A stretch of 64,000 nt of DNA from Labrys sedimenti (lineage in GTDB: Bacteria > Pseudomonadota > Alphaproteobacteria > Rhizobiales > Labraceae), in the NCBI RefSeq assembly GCF_034424805.1, contig NZ_JAXOUF010000001.1:372001-436000 (forward strand), in the 5' to 3' direction. The notes beneath the pieces are model-generated. The model had not been told where the DNA came from. It did no database searches and was given only the letters and a program-made list of their open reading frames with translations. Each line of letters opens with the position of its first letter. Positions within the stretch are counted from its first letter, which is position 1. Shown piece after piece: positions 26,136 to 35,060 of this stretch. A program made the translations under genes and the position numbers.

Positions 26136-27307
26136 GCGCCACTCCTGCGCTCGATCATACCGGCGACGACCACCAGGCCGGTGCCGATCATGGCGATCAG
26201 GGCCATCGCGAAATAGCCATGGGCTGAAAACAGGCCGTAGAGTTCGCCGGACATCACGGTGCCGAGAGTGAGGCCGATGCCGATGACCGAAGCGACCACG
26301 CCCTGGCGCGCCGAGGGATTGCGTGTAAAGCGGGCGACCCAGCCCATGGTGGCCAGATGCACGCAGGCGAAGGAAAAGCCGTGCAGGGCCTGGAGCCCTG
26401 CCACGGCGAAGCCATTGGCGGGAGCAAGGCCCAGCAGGATCCAGCGCGTGATGCCGACGGCTCCGCCGAACAGGATCAAGCGGTAGGGACCGAGCCGCCC
26501 GGCAATATTGCTGCCGAACAGGAAGACGCTGGTCTCCAGCACCACGCCGATGGCCCAGAGCACGCCGATCTGCAGGGAAGAAAAGCCCTGATCCTGCCAG
26601 ATCAGCGTGCCGAAACTGTAGAGAAAGGCGTGGGCGCCCTGCAGGCAGGCGATGCCGGCGACGAAGACGATCATCAGCTTGAGCGGCGGCGAGGTGCCTT
26701 CCGACGCCGGACGCATGACCAGCCGCCGGCCGCGGCTGCGATCATCCGGCAGGGACAGGCCGGCGAAAACCGTGAGCGCCGCCAGGATCGCCAGGATCGG
26801 CGGCACCGTGGTGATCGGCAGATGCTTCAGCACCAGGCCGGCAGTGAGGCCGGAAACGAGCCAGGCGAGCGAGCCCCATTGCCGGATCTGGCCGTATTTA
26901 TGGCCATGCAGGCTGACACCGCCCAGAACGATGGTGTCCAGCAGAGGCGTGGTGGCGGCCACGAAGGCAAAGGCGATGGCCAGATTGATGGCGACTGCGG
27001 TGAAGCTCTGGGCAAAAGTGAGGCCGGCATAGCCGAAGGCCGCGCAGCACACCATGAACAGAAAGGTGCGTCGCGGGCCGAGCGGACCGTCGCCGACCCA
27101 GGCAAAGGGCGCCGAAGTCACGCGCATCAGCATGGGAATGGCGAGCAGCAGGCCCATATCGCTGGCATTGAACCCCCGCTCGACCAGCCAAAGCGGAAAG
27201 AAGGGCGTGTAGACGCCGGGGCCGGAGAGCAACAGGGCGTAGGTCACGCTGGCTGCGATCGCAGATTTGCGTGAGACGCTCCAATCCTTGAAGGAAATCA
27301 GCGACAT
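26105..27307 (-). CDS. MFS transporter (PPP/HcaT-like)
   Basis: This 400-residue transporter has about twelve membrane helices. The opening PFFPLWLVERGFNASDMGLLLA, followed by PFAWVGDGPLGPRRTF, is typical of the MFS_1-like group with E. coli HcaT (3-phenylpropionate permease). The charged loop before helix 7 (DDRSRGRRLVMRPASEG) is as expected. Substrate unknown. Its 3' end overlaps dgcA by 31 bp on the other strand, so read-through from either gene gives antisense RNA over the other's end. Confidence 0.86.
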   Translation of the reverse strand: MSLISFKDWSVSRKSAIAASVTYALLLSGPGVYTPFFPLWLVERGFNASDMGLLLAIPMLMRVTSAPFAWVGDGPLGPRRTFLFMVCCAAFGYAGLTFAQSFTAVAINLAIAFAFVAATTPLLDTIVLGGVSLHGHKYGQIRQWGSLAWLVSGLTAGLVLKHLPITTVPPILAILAALTVFAGLSLPDDRSRGRRLVMRPASEGTSPPLKLMIVFVAGIACLQGAHAFLYSFGTLIWQDQGFSSLQIGVLWAIGVVLETSVFLFGSNIAGRLGPYRLILFGGAVGITRWILLGLAPANGFAVAGLQALHGFSFACVHLATMGWVARFTRNPSARQGVVASVIGIGLTLGTVMSGELYGLFSAHGYFAMALIAMIGTGLVVVAGMIERRSGAQPQSPASGG

Positions 27308-27434
27308 CGGGGGAAAACAACCGCGCAGGATTGGCCCCGGGCGGGCGCTTTGGATTATATGGGGTGAGAATCAGGACAACGACGATTCGTTGAATCTCTT
27401 ACGCCCGCCTGTGCCAGTTGACGAGGGCCATTTC

Positions 27435-28724
27435 ATGCAATCGCTTTCGCCCGAACCGCTGCTCAGCGAAGAGGATTACGGCGCCATCGAAGCGGCCGTG
27501 ATGGAGACCGCGCGAGGGCGCTGGTTCCTGGCCGAATATGCCCGCCGCAACCGCAATGCCGACACCGACGCCGTGCTGGCGGCGATCCGCCGTCTCGAGC
27601 GGCTGGTCCACAGTGCGGGCGCCCTGGATGCCCGCGACGAGGTCACGCGCGGCATGGCCGACATCGCGCAGGCGATTGCCGCCGCCCAATCGGGACCGCC
27701 GGTAGCCGTGAAGGGAACCGCCAACGCGGTGTCGGCGCCGACGAACCCTTCGCCCACCCTTGAGGAGCACCCCGCCGAAGGAGCCGCGGTTTTCGAAGAG
27801 GCCGAGGCGGCTATGGAGACCGACGGCATCGGGTTCGCTTCCGAAATCGGAGCGGAGGCAGTTGGAGATGCTCCCCCTCCCACGATGACCGAAACCATGC
27901 CGGTCACGTCCGAGGTAGAGGCTGCCGCGGCGGGCGAGGCGGATGCTGCGGAGATTGTGGTATTTTCGCCCTCAGAGTCGGAACAAGCGGAGCCGGAGGC
28001 CGAAACAGCGAACGCCGATTGGGGTTGGGAAGGCCTGGAACACGCAGCCACCGAGATCGCGGCCCTGGGCCTGCCGCCAGAGCTGGCGAGCCCGGAGAGC
28101 ACCGATACTGTGCACGCCCAGGGAGGCGGCCAGCAGGCCGGGGGCGAGATCGCCGCCTCTGCCATCGAGCAGGGTGAGGCTGTTTCAGACCCCGCCAGCG
28201 GCCCGGCGGCGCCCGACGAACTCTTTCCGATCCTTGAGCTCGACGAGGAAGCGACCGAGGCGTTGCTGACGCTGGACGTGCCGCGCCAGGAGCTGATCCT
28301 GCCTCCCAATCACCTCGCAACCCAGCGCTGGCATAGGGAACTGGCGGCCAGCGAGGACACGGCTCAGCATCGCCTTGATAAATGGGCGGCAATCTCGGGC
28401 AAGGGCGATGACGCGGCCGGTCTTTCGATACCGGAGGGCGGGCGAGACAAGGTGCTCGACATGGTGGCCGTGGTGGAGGCAGCACTCGAGCCTGCACCTC
28501 CTTCCGGGCTGGTGACCTTCATCGATGAAGAACCGGTGGAGGAGGAGCACTCGATCTTCACCGCTCCCCTCAGGCTCGAACCTGAGGCGGCGGTGGACAA
28601 GGAAGTCGAGCTCGCCGTCGCGCAGAGGCCCGCTACGCCGAAAGCACGCGAACTCGCGCCTCGCCTGACCCTCGGCGAGATCGAGGTCATGCCGTTCACC
28701 AAGAAAGCGGCGCTGTTCAGCTGA
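27435..28724 (+). CDS. Conserved alphaproteobacterial hypothetical protein with acidic, disordered middle
   Basis: This 429-residue soluble protein has an ordered N-terminal helical segment (LLSEEDYGAIEAAVMETARG followed by RWFLAEYARRNRNADTDAVL) that looks strongly conserved. About 250 residues rich in A, E, P and T follow, probably disordered, and then a second ordered C-terminal part with LPPNHLATQRWHRELAASED and LVTFIDEEP. GAGGG lies 8 nt before ATG 27435. The frame is open 56 codons further upstream but that part overlaps the divergent MFS gene. I recognise no function. Confidence 0.7.
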   Translation: MQSLSPEPLLSEEDYGAIEAAVMETARGRWFLAEYARRNRNADTDAVLAAIRRLERLVHSAGALDARDEVTRGMADIAQAIAAAQSGPPVAVKGTANAVSAPTNPSPTLEEHPAEGAAVFEEAEAAMETDGIGFASEIGAEAVGDAPPPTMTETMPVTSEVEAAAAGEADAAEIVVFSPSESEQAEPEAETANADWGWEGLEHAATEIAALGLPPELASPESTDTVHAQGGGQQAGGEIAASAIEQGEAVSDPASGPAAPDELFPILELDEEATEALLTLDVPRQELILPPNHLATQRWHRELAASEDTAQHRLDKWAAISGKGDDAAGLSIPEGGRDKVLDMVAVVEAALEPAPPSGLVTFIDEEPVEEEHSIFTAPLRLEPEAAVDKEVELAVAQRPATPKARELAPRLTLGEIEVMPFTKKAALFS

Positions 28725-28827
28725 ACCGAACCTGCGGGTGGCGGAGGCTTGGTCGCCACGGCAGGCTGAGGGACGTCAAAGGATATACCCTTTATTTCAA
28801 TCTATTGCGATTGAATTTTAATCAAAA

Positions 28828-29469
28828 TTATGACGCAAGGGACGCCTTGCCCGTCGTCCAGGCCACGATCTCGATGAGCACTTTGCGCAGGGCCTGATCG
28901 AGGGCGGCGGAGGCCTGCTGACCGGTCAGGCCCCCAGCGGGAAACCGGGCGGAAAACAGATTGGCGGCGACGATGCGCCCGGATTTCTGGCTGACCACGC
29001 GCGCGGCGACCGTGACCACCGCGACGGGCGAAGTGCCGGCATCGATCTGGAAATCACGCAGTTCCGTCACCAGCAGGGCATCCGGCGTGAACTTGTCGTC
29101 GGGTCGCCCGACCATGCCGATGCGGTGGGCGTTCTCGAAGGTCTGGATCAGGCGGGCTTGTACCAGCAGGGGCAGGCGATCGGCCCATTGGGCTGCAGGC
29201 AGGTAGGAGATCTGGCTGTTGGAGCTATGCACCAGGATGCGCTCGCTGTTGATGGCCTGGAGCGCGGTCGGCTCGGCCACCATGATCTGGGCGCGGCTGT
29301 TGCCGCGCGCCTCGACATCCCGGGGAGCGCTGAGGTCGTAGGTGGCCGGTGGCGATGATCCGGCCAGCGTGGAGCAACCGGCAGCCAGCAGGGCTGCTGC
29401 CAGGGCCAGGCCCCTTATCGAATGAGCGGGCAGGGGGGGGAGGAGGGAACGCATACCGACACCACGCAT
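28828..29469 (-). CDS. ABC-type transport auxiliary lipoprotein (Mla/PqiC-like)
   Basis: This 213-residue outer-membrane or periplasmic lipoprotein has a signal peptide ending in the lipobox LLAAGCS, with the lipidated cysteine near residue 32. The mature part (YDLSAPRD, ILVHSSNSQISYLPAAQWADRL, FPAGGLTGQQASAALDQAL) matches the auxiliary component found with MCE transporters. It is the last gene of the mla operon, 1 nt after mlaD. It probably receives or hands over phospholipid at the outer membrane in place of MlaA/MlaC, neither of which is encoded here. Confidence 0.88.
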   Translation of the reverse strand: MRGVGMRSLLPPLPAHSIRGLALAAALLAAGCSTLAGSSPPATYDLSAPRDVEARGNSRAQIMVAEPTALQAINSERILVHSSNSQISYLPAAQWADRLPLLVQARLIQTFENAHRIGMVGRPDDKFTPDALLVTELRDFQIDAGTSPVAVVTVAARVVSQKSGRIVAANLFSARFPAGGLTGQQASAALDQALRKVLIEIVAWTTGKASLAS

Positions 29470-29470
29470 A

Positions 29471-31048
29471 TCATTTACCCTTGTAATCGGGGATATTCGA
29501 TTTCGGCCCGAAAATCAGCTGTTGTGGATTGCGCTGAAGGCCGTTGAGGGTCCGCTGCAGATTCTGCAGGGTTTTCTGCCCGTCGACGGCCAATTGCCGG
29601 TAATCCCGCAAGCCGGCACCGGTGAACTGATCGAGGTTCTTCGCCAATGCCGCAGTGCGGGCGTCGAGATTGGTCGCGAATTGGCGGATGGCCTTTGCCG
29701 CTTCGGTGATCTCGGCGAACATGCCCTGACCGCCCTGGCCCGAGGTCATGGCCGTGATGTTCTTCATGATGCCGTCGAGCTGGTCGGCTGCCCGGTTGAG
29801 CTTCTTGGAAATATCGCCGGCATCGGCGACCACCTGGCGGACCTGGGCGCTGGAATCGCCGAGGGTGGTCGCAAACTTGTTCACATTGCTAACGACGCCG
29901 TCGATCTTGGCCGGATCGAGCGCGGTCGCCACCCTGTTGAAGCTGTCGAAGGCAGCGGCGAGCTTGGGCGTCATTGCCGACAGGTCGCCCGAAATCCTGC
30001 GGGCATCCTTGACGAAGGCCGTGATCTCCTCGGCGTTCTGTCCGAGCGCACCGGTGAAGGCGGCGACGTTGTCGACCACCTGGTTGACCTTCGCACTGTC
30101 GACCGCCGCGGTGATGCGGTTGATGTTCTCGAGCCCCGCATCGAGCTTGGGTGCCATCGCATTGAGCTGGGCCGTCAGCGAGGAGGCATTGGTGGCGAAG
30201 GCCTGCAGTGGTTCGCGGCTGTCGGCCAAAGTTTTGCTGAAGGCTGTGATATTGTCGACGGCAGCCTGCGCCTTGGCGGCATCGAAGGCCTTGGTGAAGG
30301 ACGTCAGATTGTCGGAAGCCAGGGAAACGTTGCTGACGATATGATCGATCTTCTCGGGTGAAACAGCCTTGAGCAAGGCCTGCAGGTCGGATGTCATGCC
30401 GTTGAGGTTGTCGGCCACGCGCTTGATGCTCTGGGCAGCCTCGCCGGTGCTGTGCAAGAAGTCGGAGACATTGGCGGAATTGTCGGCGAGCGCCTTGGTG
30501 AAGGCCTGGACGTTCTGGATGGTCGCCGTGGCATTGGCTTCGTTCTGGGCGATCCAGCCATCCAGGCGGTTCATGGTGGAGGCAGCCTGGGTGATGGTGT
30601 CGCGCGCGCCGTCGACAAGGTTCTGCAGCTCCGAGCGCTGGGCCTGGATCACCGCATATTGCTGGTCGTCCTTGGGCTTGAGATCCTCCGTGTTCGGCTT
30701 GCCGCCATAGAGCTGGATGTTGGCGCCACCGGTGATGCCGGTAAACTCCAGCCTTGCCGAAGTGTCCACCTTCACGGGGGTCTTGTCGCGTACGCTGATG
30801 ATGGCGATCACGCCCGAGGGATTGTTGGGATTGATCTCCAGCGTTTCGACCTGACCAACCCGGATACCGTTGAACGTGACACTCGACCCGACGGTGAGGC
30901 CTGTGACGGAACCGGCGAAATCCACCTGGAAACGCCGGACCGTCTGGCTTTCGCTGATGCGGGCGAACCAGACCACAAAGCCGAGCGCGGCGGCGACGAC
31001 TGCAAGGGTGAACAGGCCGATCAGGGCATTGTGAGCGCGTGTTTCCAT
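29471..31048 (-). CDS. mlaD: MCE-domain lipid-transport protein MlaD
   Basis: This 525-residue protein is anchored by one N-terminal helix (about 8-28). An MCE domain at about 38-116 (FAGSVTGLTVGSSVTFNGIR, then VGQVETLEI and TGITGGANIQLYGG) follows. The remaining ~400 residues form long helical repeats (ALADNSANVSDFLHSTGEAA, TALDPAKIDGVVSNVNKFAT) able to build a tube or needle across the periplasm. E. coli MlaD is only about 180 residues; this long form resembles rhizobial and actinobacterial MCE proteins. It lies 56 nt after mlaF, across an 18-bp tandem repeat. Confidence 0.92.
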   Translation of the reverse strand: METRAHNALIGLFTLAVVAAALGFVVWFARISESQTVRRFQVDFAGSVTGLTVGSSVTFNGIRVGQVETLEINPNNPSGVIAIISVRDKTPVKVDTSARLEFTGITGGANIQLYGGKPNTEDLKPKDDQQYAVIQAQRSELQNLVDGARDTITQAASTMNRLDGWIAQNEANATATIQNVQAFTKALADNSANVSDFLHSTGEAAQSIKRVADNLNGMTSDLQALLKAVSPEKIDHIVSNVSLASDNLTSFTKAFDAAKAQAAVDNITAFSKTLADSREPLQAFATNASSLTAQLNAMAPKLDAGLENINRITAAVDSAKVNQVVDNVAAFTGALGQNAEEITAFVKDARRISGDLSAMTPKLAAAFDSFNRVATALDPAKIDGVVSNVNKFATTLGDSSAQVRQVVADAGDISKKLNRAADQLDGIMKNITAMTSGQGGQGMFAEITEAAKAIRQFATNLDARTAALAKNLDQFTGAGLRDYRQLAVDGQKTLQNLQRTLNGLQRNPQQLIFGPKSNIPDYKGK

Positions 31049-31061
31049 GGGTCAGGCACTA

Positions 31062-31115
31062 TCCATGTTCAGCTCGATGTCCATGCTCAACTCGCTCCCC
31101 ATGCTCAACTCGCTC
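31062..31115. repeat. Three 18-bp tandem repeats at the mlaF-mlaD junction
   Basis: Units TCCATGTTCAGCTCGATG, TCCATGCTCAACTCGCTC and CCCATGCTCAACTCGCTC lie head to tail. The rightmost unit includes the mlaF stop codon. The unit length is a multiple of three and each of the two best-matched units carries the same in-frame TGA, so changes of copy number would alter only the spacer before mlaD. Confidence 0.85.
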
Positions 31116-31911
31116 TCTTGGCGCCGTTGCTGGCGGTCGCCAGGGCGGCACGGGCACGCGGGCCGTGAAAATAGGCGCGCAGCCAGGGATGTTCGGAAGC
31201 GAGCATGGTCTCCATCGGGCCTTGGGCCAACACGCGTCCCTCGCCGATCGCAACGATGCGATCGCAGATCGCATGGAGGCTGTCGAGGTCGTGCGTCACC
31301 ATATAGACGGTCAGCCCGAGTGTCTGCCTGAGCGTGGCGATCAACTCGTCGAATTCACCGGCGCCGATCGGATCGAGGCCGGAGGTCGGTTCGTCCAGAA
31401 AAACCAGGTCCGGGTCGAGGGCCAGGGCCCGTGCCAGTGCCGCACGCTTGATCATGCCGCCCGAGAGCTCCGAGGGACGCTTGTCGGCGGCATCGGGTTT
31501 GAGGCCCACCAGCGCGATCTTCAGCATGGCCAGTTCGTCCAGCAGCTTGGGCGAGAGCTTGAGATATTCGCGCATCGGCACCTGGATGTTCTGCTTCACC
31601 GTCAGGGAGGAGAACAGGGCGCCTTGCTGGAACAGCACGCCCCAGCGCCGGGCGATACGCTGCTGTTCGCGCGGACGCAAATTGAGATAGTCCAGGCCGA
31701 AGACCTCGATCTGCCCGGAGTGGAGCGGTGCCAGGCCGATGATGGTGCGCATCAGCACCGATTTGCCGGTGCCCGAAGCGCCGACTACGCCCAGGATCTC
31801 GCCGCGATAGACGTCCAGGCTGAGGCCGTCGAGGATGAAACGGGGTCCGAAGTTCACGCGGACGTCGTGGGCGGAGATGATGATTTCGCGGGATTGGTCT
31901 GGGGGGGCCAT
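31105..31911 (-). CDS. mlaF: Phospholipid-transport ABC ATPase MlaF
   Basis: This 268-residue ATPase drives the MlaFED complex at the inner membrane. Walker A GASGTGKS is at 44-51, the signature is LSGGMIKRAALARAL and Walker B DLVFLDEPTSGLDP; the H-loop is MVTHDLDS. MlaE ends 2 nt before its start, so translation is probably coupled. The C-terminal residues are encoded within the 18-bp tandem repeat. Confidence 0.94.
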   Translation of the reverse strand: MAPPDQSREIIISAHDVRVNFGPRFILDGLSLDVYRGEILGVVGASGTGKSVLMRTIIGLAPLHSGQIEVFGLDYLNLRPREQQRIARRWGVLFQQGALFSSLTVKQNIQVPMREYLKLSPKLLDELAMLKIALVGLKPDAADKRPSELSGGMIKRAALARALALDPDLVFLDEPTSGLDPIGAGEFDELIATLRQTLGLTVYMVTHDLDSLHAICDRIVAIGEGRVLAQGPMETMLASEHPWLRAYFHGPRARAALATASNGAKRAS

Positions 31912-31913
31912 GG

Positions 31914-33056
31914 TCAGAAACTGATCGATGCGAAGAAAATGGCGAAGACGCCATCGACCACGATGACGATGAACATGGATTTGACCACCGAGGCCGTGGT
32001 CTGGCGCCCGAGCGATTCAGCCGATCCCTGTACCTTGAAACCTTCGACGCAGGCGGTGATGCCGATCATCAGCGCCATGACGGGCGCCTTGATCAGGCCG
32101 ACGAGGAAAGTGTGCATGGTCATCGAATCCCGCAGGTTCTGCAGGAAGGTGGTGGGCGTGATGCCGCCATAGCCCCAGGCCACCAGCGCGCCGCCGAACA
32201 TGCCTGCCATCGCGGCCAGGAAGGTCAGCATCGGCAACGAAATGATCAAGGCGAGGATCCGGGGGATGACCAGGACTTCCATGGGATCGATGCCCATGAC
32301 GTGCATGGCATCGATCTCCTCGCGCATCTTCATCGAGCCGAGTTCCGCCGTGATCGCCGAACCCGAGCGGCCGGCCACCATGATGGCCGCAAGCAGGAGG
32401 CCGACTTCCCGGAACATCAGCACGGCCAGGGTGTACACCACCAGCAGCGTGGCGCCGTAATAGCTCAGCTGCAGGATCATCTGCTGGGCGAGAATGGCGC
32501 CGACGAGAAAGGAGATCAGCGCGATGATCGGCACGCCGCGCAGGCCGATCAATTCGATCTGATTCACCACGGCGGCCCAGCGAAAGCGTGTACGCGCCGT
32601 GAGCAGACGCCCGATCGCGCGCATGGTTTCGCCGAGAAAGACGTTCATGTTCACGGCGTCGTGCACGATTCGGCGCATCGACTGGCCGAGATCGGCCAGG
32701 AGTTCGATGAGATGATGCGCTTCCGGCGGCTGAGGGGGCGACGTAATGTTCTGGGCCGCGATCTCCGCCAGCAGGATTGCCTGCGCCTCGGTGGCATTGG
32801 TGATCTCGAGCGTGGAGTTGCGCGCGCCGAAGGCTGCCCGGATATTCTCGATGACGACCCCGCCGAGCGTGTCGAGCTGCGAGACGCCCGACAGATCGAA
32901 CTCCACCACGGTATTGGCCGGGGCGGCCTTGATCATGATCGCAGAGAGTTTTTCCAGATGCCGCGAATTGCGTGCGACCCAGGCGCCTGTTGGCGCCAGC
33001 CGAGCGGGACCCGTCTGGGTCAGATCGCTATTGTCTATGTCCTGTTCGGGCTTCAA
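31914..33056 (-). CDS. mlaE: MlaE permease with N-terminal STAS domain (MlaB-MlaE fusion)
   Basis: This 380-residue protein joins an N-terminal STAS-like domain (about 1-105; FDLSGVSQLDTLGGVVIENI) to a full MlaE permease (about 130-380; MVAGRSGSAITAELGSMKMR, then EEIDAMHVMGIDP). In E. coli the STAS protein MlaB is separate, so the fusion removes the need for that gene. It is the first gene of mlaE-mlaF-mlaD-lipoprotein, which carries phospholipids between the inner and outer membranes. It is divergent from dgcN across 174 bp. Confidence 0.94.
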   Translation of the reverse strand: MKPEQDIDNSDLTQTGPARLAPTGAWVARNSRHLEKLSAIMIKAAPANTVVEFDLSGVSQLDTLGGVVIENIRAAFGARNSTLEITNATEAQAILLAEIAAQNITSPPQPPEAHHLIELLADLGQSMRRIVHDAVNMNVFLGETMRAIGRLLTARTRFRWAAVVNQIELIGLRGVPIIALISFLVGAILAQQMILQLSYYGATLLVVYTLAVLMFREVGLLLAAIMVAGRSGSAITAELGSMKMREEIDAMHVMGIDPMEVLVIPRILALIISLPMLTFLAAMAGMFGGALVAWGYGGITPTTFLQNLRDSMTMHTFLVGLIKAPVMALMIGITACVEGFKVQGSAESLGRQTTASVVKSMFIVIVVDGVFAIFFASISF

Positions 33057-33230
33057 GTTACGAAACGGGCTCTTGCGGGGGAATCACTGGAGGCCATACT
33101 AATCTCTCAGGCATGATGCGCAAAAAGCCCTGTGCTGCTTTGCCAATATTTCTGCGCAGTCAATAGGATAGCGTGTGACGGCGCGACCCGGCAACCACTG
33201 CGCGCAGGTCTTCAGGAAGGTCGTTGCCCC

Positions 33231-34238
33231 ATGCAGATCGAAAAGCCCTATCTGATGTTTGTTGGCGACGTGGCCGACCAGCTTGCCGCCAAGACCGCGG
33301 CAGGCATCGTCGACTGGCGCAGGGACTGGTGCCTCGGCCAGTTGCGGCTGCCGGGGTGCCGGGCGGATCTGGGGCTGGAGGACCTCGGCATTGGCGAGGG
33401 TGTCCGGCGTGGCGCCCGGACGCTGGTGATCGGCGTGGTCAATGCCGGCGGCGTCCTGCCGGAGCATTGGATCAGCGTGATCGTCGAGGCCCTGGAAGCC
33501 GGGCTGGACGTCGCCTCGGGCCTGCATCGCAGACTGGAGGAATTTCCGCAAATTGCCGAAGCCGCCCGGCGCCATGGCCGGCAGCTCCACGACGTGCGCA
33601 TCCCGGGCCAGAGTTTCGCCACCGGAAAGGGCACCAAGCGCAGCGGCTTGCGGCTGCTCACCGTCGGTACCGATTGTTCGGTGGGCAAGAAATATACCGC
33701 CCTTGCCCTGGAACGGGAGATGCAGGCTCAGGGCCTCGATGCCGATTTCCGAGCCACGGGGCAGACCGGCATCCTGATTTCCGGACGCGGCGTGGCCGTG
33801 GATGCGGTGGTGGCCGATTTCATTTCCGGCGCCGCCGAATGGATCAGCCCCGATGCCGATCCCCGGCATTGGGACGTGATCGAGGGGCAGGGCAGCCTGT
33901 TCCATCCCTCCTTTGCCGGCGTGACCCTCGGGTTGCTGCATGGCGCCCAGCCCGATGCCTTCGTCGTCTGCCACGAGCCGACCCGCAGGACCATGCGCGG
34001 CGTGCCGGCCGCGCTGCCGAGCATCCGCGCCGTCATCGACGGTACCATCACCAATGGCCGCCTCACCAATCCCGGCATTCAATGTGTCGGCATCGCGGTC
34101 AACACCCAGGCGCTGGACGAGGCGGCGGCACGGGCCTGCCTGGCCGAGATCGCCGAAGCCGAGGGGCTGCCGACGACGGACCCTGTCAGGTTTGGCGTCG
34201 CCGACATCGTCAAGCGGCTGAGGGAGGTGTTTGGCTGA
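33231..34238 (+). CDS. dgcN: DUF1611 family N-acetyltransferase DgcN (D-glutamate catabolism)
   Basis: This 335-residue protein is of the DUF1611 family, with P-loop-like segment GTDCSVGKKYTALALEREM, DADFRATGQTGILISGRG and EGQGSLFHPSFAGVTLG. Members named DgcN acetylate D-glutamate, after which DgcA racemises the product so it can enter the L-glutamate pool. The start at 33231 follows CAGGAAGG by about 11 nt; the longer frame is unlikely. In many bacteria dgcN and dgcA are adjacent; here they are 7 kb apart with the mla operon between. It leads an apparent operon with an FAH enzyme and a DUF3237 protein. Confidence 0.82.
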   Translation: MQIEKPYLMFVGDVADQLAAKTAAGIVDWRRDWCLGQLRLPGCRADLGLEDLGIGEGVRRGARTLVIGVVNAGGVLPEHWISVIVEALEAGLDVASGLHRRLEEFPQIAEAARRHGRQLHDVRIPGQSFATGKGTKRSGLRLLTVGTDCSVGKKYTALALEREMQAQGLDADFRATGQTGILISGRGVAVDAVVADFISGAAEWISPDADPRHWDVIEGQGSLFHPSFAGVTLGLLHGAQPDAFVVCHEPTRRTMRGVPAALPSIRAVIDGTITNGRLTNPGIQCVGIAVNTQALDEAAARACLAEIAEAEGLPTTDPVRFGVADIVKRLREVFG

Positions 34239-34288
34239 TCGAGGCCCATCGGGGCGACGAACCTCCAGATAGTCAGGAAGATATCGCG

Positions 34289-34975
34289 ATGTACTATGTC
34301 ATTGAACCAGCGCCGCAGCCCTTCGTGGCAGTCGCTGGCGAAACCGGGGCCTTTCCGGTGCGCCGCATCTGGTGCGTCGGGCGCAACTATGCCGATCATG
34401 CCCGGGAGATGGGGGCCGATCCCACGCGCGAGCCGCCCTTTTTCTTCGCCAAGCCCGGTGATGCGGTCAATGCGGGCGGCCTGCTGCCGTTTCCGACGCA
34501 GACCGCAGACCTGCACCACGAGATCGAACTGGTGGCCGCCATCGGACGGGGAGGGCAGGACGTTCCCGTCGAACGGGCGCTCGAGCATGTCTATGGCTAT
34601 GCCGTCGGCCTCGATATGACGCGCCGGGACATCCAGGCCGAGGCGAAGAAGCTTTCCAGGCCCTGGGAGCTTGCCAAGGGCTTCGACCAGTCATGCCCGA
34701 TCAGTGCCATCGTGCCGGCCGCGCGCATCGGCCACCCCGACAGGGGCAGGATCGAGGTAACGGTCAACGGCAAGGTGCAGCAGTCCGGCGACCTGTCGCA
34801 GATGATCTGGTCGGTGCCGGAGGCCATTGCCTATCTGTCGCGCTATGTGGCGCTGGCGCCCGGCGATCTCCTGATGACCGGCACACCGGCCGGCGTCAGC
34901 TCGGTGAAGCCCGGCGACACGCTGCGTGGCTATTGCGAGGGGATCGGCGAGATCGTCCTGAGGTACGAGGGCTGA
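34289..34975 (+). CDS. Fumarylacetoacetate hydrolase family protein (FahD/HpcE-like)
   Basis: This 228-residue single-domain FAH enzyme has VGRNYADHAREMG, FFAKPGDAV, the metal-binding HHEIELVAAIG, VGLDMTRRD and TGTPAGVSSVKPGD. The compact length fits acylpyruvate or oxaloacetate hydrolases/decarboxylases (FahD1-like) better than two-domain fumarylacetoacetases. AGGAAG is 8 nt before the ATG. It follows dgcN by 50 nt and precedes the DUF3237 gene. It is a different subgroup from the FAH protein at 11373. Confidence 0.87.
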   Translation: MYYVIEPAPQPFVAVAGETGAFPVRRIWCVGRNYADHAREMGADPTREPPFFFAKPGDAVNAGGLLPFPTQTADLHHEIELVAAIGRGGQDVPVERALEHVYGYAVGLDMTRRDIQAEAKKLSRPWELAKGFDQSCPISAIVPAARIGHPDRGRIEVTVNGKVQQSGDLSQMIWSVPEAIAYLSRYVALAPGDLLMTGTPAGVSSVKPGDTLRGYCEGIGEIVLRYEG

Positions 34976-35060
34976 CCGGGCTGCGGCTCATTTTCCATGA
35001 GAACGACGATGCCCTCGAGGAGGGCGATCGGTTCCTTTTCCTGTCAAGGAGTTGTTCGAA

